64,000 nucleotides of DNA from Auriscalpium vulgare (taxonomy: Eukaryota > Basidiomycota > Agaricomycetes > Russulales > Auriscalpiaceae), in contig JAHBBC010000015.1 in NCBI GenBank assembly GCA_019915015.1, forward strand, positions 992,001 through 1,056,000, in the 5' to 3' direction. A program made the position numbers and the translations under genes. The notes under the pieces are model-generated. The model saw only the letters and a program-made list of their open reading frames with translations. It was not told the DNA's origin and did no database searches. Positions within the stretch are counted from its first letter, which is position 1. The number at the start of each line of letters is the position of its first letter. This document shows positions 57,722 through 64,000 of the stretch, piece by piece.

Positions 57722-58377
57722 ATGCTTTTCCAAGCTCTCTCCCTGAAGTCCAAGATGCTCAGGAAGTGCAAGGCTTCGCAGCCGCCCCACTCCAGCATAT
57801 TCGAGAAGGAGCTTCATCTTCGTCTCGGTGCCCTCGCACCTCAGAATGGCTCCCCTGGCGCGTATCTTGCCTTCAAAGGTTACAGCGCCATTGGTGAGCA
57901 AATCCTTCGTTCACATTCGCTCCCTTATTTATCTCATTTTGTGATACAGAGCGAGTACGCCGCCTCGTCCGCGGCGCGAAGCCAAAGAAGCAGTTCATTA
58001 CCACCCCTCCTCCCTCCCGCCAGCCGTCTCTCATCATCCCGACGATCATCGTCACGCGACCAGTCAAAGAGCGCAAGCGTGTCAAGTCGAAGAAGGCGGC
58101 GAAGCCCGACAACCGCCTGTTGTGCACTCCGAAGGTCAACTCGCGCGGCCGCCTCCCCGAGGCTCCCCTCCCGCCGCCGAAGCCGCAGCCAACCCGCCCT
58201 CTGCCGGCGATTCCTTCGTCTAACTCCGACCTCGCCTTCTACGCCAATTACTACAAGGATTGGATCATGCCTTCCTTCGACGGGTCAGATATCACGGAGC
58301 TCAGCAGGAGCGGAGGTGACACCGTCGGGATCCTGAAGATCCTGGAGGAGGAGGAGGAGCTCATGCTCCTCATCTGA
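57722..58377 (+). CDS. hypothetical basic, proline-rich protein
   Basis: Exons 57722..57893 and 57950..58377 code 199 aa across a 56 bp intron. The N-terminus (MLFQALSLKSKMLRKCK) is amphipathic and basic. The middle has a run VKERKRVKSKKAAKP that could act as a nuclear signal, then a PPPKPQPTRPLPAIP stretch, a segment DLAFYANYYKDWIMPSFDG with conserved-looking aromatics, and an acidic end ILEEEEELMLLI. I do not recognise a family. Phase and stop are clean, and composition differs from the chance frames around it. Confidence 0.55.
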
Positions 58378-60040
58378 GGGGCTGGGCCGGAGCGTCCGCG
58401 CGCGTATGCGGACGCTCGGGGGAAGGAAGGCGATTGCCTTCCCGCAGAAGTGAGCTCTCATTCTTTCATTTCCTCGCACGATCTGACAGCCGCTCTCCAA
58501 ATAGAAACCAGAAAATCCAAAACAAAAAAAACAACTTTCAAAAACTAAACTTCAACTTTTGTGCGCGGCGCGTTGTCAAGGAGTTCGTGGTTGCAGTGTG
58601 CCGGACTGTAGCTGGGATCTCTTTGGCGATGTAATGCGCAGCTGTTTCGGATCACATTTCGGTGAGTTTCTGTCTACCTTCGCCTCCATATCGCGACTCA
58701 AACGATCTATGTTCGTCAGGGATGCGCGGCGGCGCTCGAAGTGTCAAATAGTGCGCGAAACTTGTACTCAGAGTCTTTGACGCGGTCTGCCGGGGCCGTG
58801 TCAGGGGTTTCGAGCTGCAAGGTGTAGCGTAGCGGGGCTCGCTTCGCGTCGGGGTAAGCACATCATCCCATTCAATGCCAGTGCGACACGGGTCTGACAG
58901 AGCTGTAGTCCACCTCTCGACTTGCGAAGCAAGGCCTCAAACCATGTGTCTCAGGACCTACGACCTGAATTGGCGGTCAGGTTAGCACTCACTATCTTCT
59001 TCTTCTTCTTGGATTTTGCGCCTGACTACATGTCATTATCCAGGTCGTGCGCACGTTAGCGAGTCCTCAGCTGCAGTGGCGGGCTGTAGTCTAGCTGTTT
59101 CGCTCGGCGCCTCCCATCACTCCTCAACGCACCTCTCGGTAAGTCTTCACGCCTACCATTACCTCCGCTTCGCGCTCATTGCGCCCTGCACAGCTTTCGA
59201 CGTGTCAATGGCGAAGACCAGATCATGCGCTCACCTTACGCTCGAAACTCCGGGGGCGGTCGGCCGGGCCGTGTCTGGGTTCTGGGTTGCGGGTGTAGCG
59301 CAGCGGGGTCTACTTCAAAACGGGTAAGCCTCGTCGTGTCACTTGCTCATGCGGGCCTGTCTGACCTAAGATACCGTTTTTCAGACGTGAAGACCTTGGG
59401 CGATGTCTGTTTTGGTACGAAGGTGAGTGGCTGTCCTTCACTTTGCCTCTAGGTCCCAGGCCCGGCACGCTGTGCGCAACACCGGCTCCGGTCAGTAATT
59501 TTGATCGTTGCGTCCTCCAACTCTTCTGACGTCTCGCTACAGCGACGTGGGTTTCGTCAAGACGTCGACAGTCAAGAGCCCCATCCAGGAGCCGGTGAAA
59601 GCGGCTTGCGCCTGGGAATTGTGGGCTGTCGACCGGGGGCAGTCTGCAGGTTCTCAGTTGCAAGTCGGGCACGGCGCTCCGCCTCGGAGAGGCGGGTAAG
59701 TGCTATGTTTCCTAAGGAACTTTCTGGAGCTAACGAGTAATATATGCCGTCTTCCCCGTTCTAGCGTGGCCGGGTCGTGAAGCAAGTTTCTTTGCTTCGC
59801 GACCCTGTCTATCAGCTTCTCGAGGCACTCTTTTGAAGTTGGATGGCATATCCTGTATCTAGACAGCCTTGGCGTGTGGATACTTGTATATCATCTTGCT
59901 CGCCCAGAAACCCGTGATGCCACAACACAAGCCTGCGAGGATAGCAGGCGGTTCCCTGGGCTTGTCGGCGCTTGCCATGTCGTGCACGCTCTCGTTGCTG
60001 ACAGAGGCTGAATAATTCGGGCTTCTGCTGATAGCGAGGC
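58378..60040. other. interval with diverged 0.4-0.5 kb repeats
   Basis: No intact gene. Three related segments (58571-58860, 59040-59340, about 59500-59700) share TGCAGTG..GG.CTGTAG and GGTGTAGCG.AGCGGGG blocks with 472-480 bp and then about 370 bp spacing, each ending at a GTAAG donor-like site. They look like repeated exon-intron units of a decayed or unrecognised gene. Confidence 0.5.
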
Positions 60041-62400
60041 GATGACAGAGATGGAAGAGGCGATGATCATGGATTCTGAAAGGCGAACGAGGCCACGACG
60101 ACCGATGGCTGGAATCGGGCTGATGGGCCAGACGACCTGGTATATTAGTAGGTCTTCCTGAATTAATCGGCATATAATATCTGCGGGAAATCATGTCACT
60201 CTCTGATTCGCGAGTTCTAAGGCAATCTCCGATCTAATCAAGCTCATTCAGCGCCCTGGAGGACATAGACATAACCCTCGCCACACTGTGAGTTATCACG
60301 CATGAGCTTGAGTGTGCGCATAAATGAAAAAGAATTCTTACTCATCGTCGTCCGAGTCGCGGCGGCTGTGGTGAGGGCATTAGCACGGTCGTAACTAGTC
60401 ATATATATGGGCCTCGCCGAACGGCAATGGAAGATGATAGTGCAATCGCGGTGGAAGAAGGCAGAGCTGATGTTGCAGTCGCAGGCCTGATCTCCGGGCC
60501 CTGGCCAAGGAAAGGCCTGGACAGCTTGGGGTTAAAGTTGACTACAGGCCCATGCCCTCCGAAAAGCCCATGATCGCTACTCATAGATGAAAAATGTCAG
60601 CCCGTGTATTGCATCGAGATCGAGAGAAGATATTCAACGCCGTGAATCGACGAGATTGTAAGACAGGCATGAGCATGTTAGCACTTGTATAAGCCTCCGG
60701 ATAAAAATGACTTACAGTCCGATTACATCGCTGACAAAGCTGCGCCCGGAGAGCTCGTTGGCCAAGTAGTCCTCGAGGGCATCACGCTGAGCGAGGTACT
60801 CCACAACGTCTCGCCTACGGTCCATCGGTTAGTTTCACGATCTGAGCTGTTCGTAGACAGTGGACTTGCTCATTGGGGCCAGCCGTCCCGCCCACACTGG
60901 CAGTGGGCGCGTCTACGGGAGCAGTCGCTGTAGCCGCCGGGGCGTCCGGTGCCGCGGAGGAATGATGCGAGCCACCGATAATGCCAGCGAGCCCCGCCCC
61001 AGCCGCCACTGCTGCCGGGGCGATGAAGTGAGGCAGTAACTTTCCAAGTTTAGGGATCAATGCAGCAAACGAGCGCTCGTCCAGCTCACGTTCGAGCAGT
61101 TCGTCCAGAGCGCGCCTAATTACAGCAATTGCTCAGTCTCTCGTCTGAGAATAACATATAGCGACACTAACCTCGATGCCTGCCCTTGCTCATTGTCGTC
61201 GTCGTCGTCATTGCCATTGTCATTGTCGTCGGCATCGTCCCGGCGGAGCAGGTGCCCCACATCGCTAGCAGCTTTCTCAAAGACGTCCTTGAAGCCGCTG
61301 AAAAGGCCACGCTCGTCCATGGCTAGCAATGCGCGAGGATTGTGCGTGCGGACATCAAGTTCAGTGTCGCGGGCCTGCACTTTGGTCCATCTAAAACGCC
61401 ATATGTTAGAACTCGTGGAACTCTATGTCAGTCTGCGATGAGCACAAACTCAATGGGAGCGGCGACGGCGGACTGTCCAGCAGCTACGGCAAGAAGGAGA
61501 ACGGCAACGGTTGAGGAGTGCATGGCTTGAGATATTAGAGGCGGTATGTCGAAGTAGACCTGCAGGGATGTGTAGATGGACCAAATAGCGACGTGAAAGT
61601 GAAATTGAAGATAAAATTGTGAAGACTGTAAGTGATCATTGTCAATATACAGCCTGTCTAGCCGGTAGGACAGATGTGGCTTACCAGCCAGTGCCTGTAG
61701 AGATAGAATGCGAAATGAGCAGAAGCTGGAGAAACCGAGGTGCAGCCAGGCAGACATTTATAGGAAACGACGCTCACAGCAAGTAGGCGTCAGCATCGCC
61801 GGGTGTACAGAAAATTTGCTGTACTGGCCGGCGCCCGAGGCGATGACTCTGGGAACCATATGCGAGTACGTATAAGATGCCTCCGCCGCTCAAGCTATCA
61901 GCATCACTCGAATTCGACAATCTTTCTGTACGTTTGAGTTGTTTTCGAACTGCCGGTCGGTTTTGCGTACGGGGTGCAGGCGGTGGAGGTACCTTCGCGA
62001 TAGATAAGCCACTCATCCAAACCCTAGCTTGCAATTGACTCACTTTGAACGCAGACGGCGACAGTTCCACATAGCTTGCGGGCACGTCTAGCACAAACCA
62101 AATCCCCGGCATGACCACGCATTCGAGCGCCAATCTTGAAACAGGCGGCGGCAGATTGGCGAGTGCCTGTAAACCTCCCGAATGATCCACCAGGTGGAGC
62201 TTTCGGCGCGCACTAGAACAGCGCGCAGTACCTGCTGGTGACCGTCGATCAGTGGAGGGATTCGATTTAGTAAATGTTTGATGTTTGATTTGTGAGTATC
62301 AAACGACCTGGCGGATGCCTGCCCGCGGACTCGGAGAGCGATGGCACTAGCTAGTTCCTTGCTATTCCGTTGCTCAGTCAGATTCACAGCGCCGATCCTG
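60041..62400 (-). repeat. inverted duplication block B, right copy
   Basis: Reverse-orientation counterpart of 39970-42530, with promoter, gene and downstream DNA. It is shorter mainly because the tandem exon units are absent. Confidence 0.9.
60399..61523 (-). CDS. secreted protein, copy 2 (single repeat exon)
   Basis: Exons 61523..61450, 61390..61172, 61115..60870, 60814..60716 and 60579..60399 code 272 aa. It has the same layout as the gene at 40827: signal peptide MHSSTVAVLLLAVAAGQSAVA, charged region, Asp/Asn-rich tract, and LDELLERELDERSF. A longer hydrophobic Ala/Gly segment (IAPAAVAAGAGLAGIIGG, absent in copy 1) follows, then one RDVVEYLAQRDALEDYLANE exon and the LFGGHGPVVNFNPKLSRP tail with a different last 10 residues. 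The third coding intron starts with GC (60869) where copy 1 has GT. The TATA box at 61756-61762 and the 5' UTR intron correspond to copy 1. The final intron is again the least certain join. Confidence 0.68.
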
Positions 62401-63074
62401 GCATGACGCATGGGAAGAGATCCGTCGTAGTCGAGCTGAATTTCGGATCGAGCAGAAGGACCAGGGCTGATAAGTCTTGCGTGGAATATCTCTGGGTTCG
62501 ACTCTTCAAGCGCGACATCTCCTCAAACACATGGTCTTTCTGAAGCTGAAGTACGAGTCAACATTACCAGGGCTCGGGGAAGTTCAAACTGATACGCACC
62601 AGCTTACGACGGTCAACCCCGACACGACCAGCACGACCAGCACGACACTGTACTTCCGACCAGACGCGTCGGGGCGGCGTAGTAGTAGTAACATTATCCA
62701 CTTGACCCGGAGGCGGCAGTCACTGTGTATGACAGTCTGCGCACCGCCGTCTCGCGCACATTCACCGCGGGCTCGACGAACTTCCTCAAGGCAGTCGAGG
62801 GCGTGCGCGGGCGGTGGATGGCGCGCTCCGCGTCGTCGACATCTGTTGACAGCACGAGCTCGAGCGCGACGGGCGCTGTCGAAATTACGAAGAGCGACGT
62901 CGAGAGCGTGTCCTCGCTCCCGGCGTCGCCGCAGCTGTCCCCGCCACCTGCGCCCGCGCCGAAGTCTTCGCCCGTGCCATGAGCAACTTGAACAGTTCGA
63001 CAGAAGTAGGCTGAAGTGGATCATTAGACATGCAGGAGCTGAGGCGAGCGTACTGCCATAACAGAAATATTGGC
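62401..63074 (+). pseudogene. gene fragment in the spacer of the right copy
   Basis: The plus-strand frame ending at 62982 reads DPEAAVTVYDSLRTAVSRTF, then TAGSTNFLKAVEGVRGRWMARS and a Ser/Pro-rich tail to a TGA. It looks like the C-terminal end of a real protein, but no start or upstream exon was found between it and block B. It has no counterpart in the left copy. It is probably a truncated piece left at a rearrangement junction. Parent gene not recognised. Confidence 0.4.
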
Positions 63075-64000
63075 CGAGGCTTGCCCGCGAGGGCGTGGGA
63101 ATTCTGGGGGCTCGCCGAACTGCGGGTGCCGGCCCGTTGTGAGCGCAAACAATGGAACTTGCGCGCGACCATGACTCTGTCCGTGACCGCGACCGGCCAC
63201 ACGCAAAGCAGCCCAATAAATAGTCGCATTATCCCAGGTAAGTAACGCAGTCCCCCCCTCTCCTTCCTGTCAACTGAGCCAACATGTTGCCCGTCAGCAC
63301 TCCCCTCCAATCGACTCCCCCGCGCGGCGGCATTCCACTCGCGAGCGACGCGTCTCTTCACAGCACACCGCCGCAGTTCAAAAACGCAGGGTTTGAACCG
63401 TTCTCCACTGCGACGGACACCGCCGCGGTTACGCACAACCGTCTTGCTGTCGAGATGGGCTCCCGTTTCATCGGCCCCATGCCTGTCTCCCAGTTCTTCG
63501 ACGAATTCGTCCCTCCCCCGAGAGACGCAAAAGGGAAGCCTGTCAAGAAGCCCTCCTCCAAGAAGTTTCCCAAGAACTCAGCCTTGTCGGAGGCGAGCTT
63601 TGTGAGTGCCGTTACTTGTTTGGTGCAGAGACAGGCCACCTAATCCACTTATATACCATGCAGATCGCCGAAATCGAGAAACGCAAACTCTGCCCTAACC
63701 TCCAGTTCCTCGACACACACCACACCTCCGACCCGGAGCATCCCAAAGAGCTGAAACCTGATATCAGCGTGGTCGCTCCCGGACAGGACCCCGTGTGGCG
63801 CAAGATGGAGCTCGTCATCGAGCGCAAACCTCGCGCGCACGACCCCTTCAACAATCTCCCGTCGCTCAAGAGAGGCGAGAACAATCACGAAAAATCGTTC
63901 CTTCATGACTCCAAAGAGGCTGTGGCGAATCGCGGCCAGATCACGTCGTACGCCGTCGCTCAGTTCCAGGCCCAGTTCCGCGAGTGCGCATTTTCTGTCG
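63075..64000 (+). repeat. inverted duplication block A, right copy
   Basis: Counterpart of 37865 down to 36895; it continues past the window end. Confidence 0.9.
63284..64000 (+). CDS. FunK1-type protein kinase, copy 2, 3' end outside
   Basis: Exon 1 63284..63601 (106 codons, the same sequence as copy 1), intron 63602..63663 (4 bp longer than copy 1), exon 2 from 63664 to the window edge. Only the N-terminal FunK1 region is visible, up to AVAQFQAQFRECAFSV; the kinase core lies outside. The only residue difference seen is Asp for Ala in FLHDSKEAVANRG. No break is visible. Confidence 0.85.

Noticed and set aside
62488..62512. tRNA T-arm-like GGGTTCGACTC
   Set aside because: No acceptor stem, D-arm or anticodon arm could be folded around it. 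No tRNA or rRNA gene was found anywhere in the window.

Overview
The window is nuclear DNA of a filamentous basidiomycete, most likely an Agaricomycete of polypore type. The reasons are GC-rich genes split by many 50-60 bp GT-AG introns, a FunK1 protein kinase, a chromodomain Ty3/gypsy retrotransposon, an F-box gene of the sort that is multiplied in mushroom genomes, and no operon structure. Exon joins below were worked out by hand: donor, acceptor and phase were required to agree, and where I give a protein length the spliced coding sequence is an exact multiple of three.

Layout, left half. 1-884: 3' end of an NFKBIL1-like gene. 1008-2233 (-): 2-hydroxyacid dehydrogenase. 2794-3679 (-): RER1. 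3941-11098 (+): a D-glycerate 3-kinase-like gene cut in two by a complete 6.1 kb chromovirus (4733-10824). 11752-12485 (+): DUF985 cupin. 12590-14406 (-): Dal5-type transporter. 15191-15969 (-): IMPACT/UPF0029 protein. 16106-17408 (+): predicted mitochondrial protein. 17869-18981 (-): F-box gene with an in-frame stop. 19810-23463 (-): CSC1/OSCA-type channel. 23909-25628 (-): kinetochore NUF2. 25801-27165 (+): ABHD12-like hydrolase. These are mostly single-copy housekeeping genes, closely packed.

Right half. 27-32 kb is gene-poor, with a small gene built from duplicated exon-intron units. Then come a CREG/PNPOx-like secreted protein (31783-32547, +) and an Old Yellow Enzyme (33110-34453, -). 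From 35 kb to the window end lies a rearranged accessory region. A FunK1 kinase (35367-37645, -) and a secreted-protein gene (40827-42191, +) recur as an inverted copy (60399-61523, - and 63284-64000, +). Between the two copies are ordinary genes: NMN adenylyltransferase (45029-46202, -), a bZIP factor (48567-50309, -), glutaryl-CoA dehydrogenase (54956-56973, +) and a basic hypothetical protein (57722-58377, +).

Most interesting signals: a canonical -1 frameshift heptamer plus stem-loop joining gag and pol; a self-priming type primer-binding site; an inverted duplication whose two halves have diverged unequally; tandem multiplication of whole intron+exon units at up to three loci; and exons of 6, 8, 10 and 14 nt.
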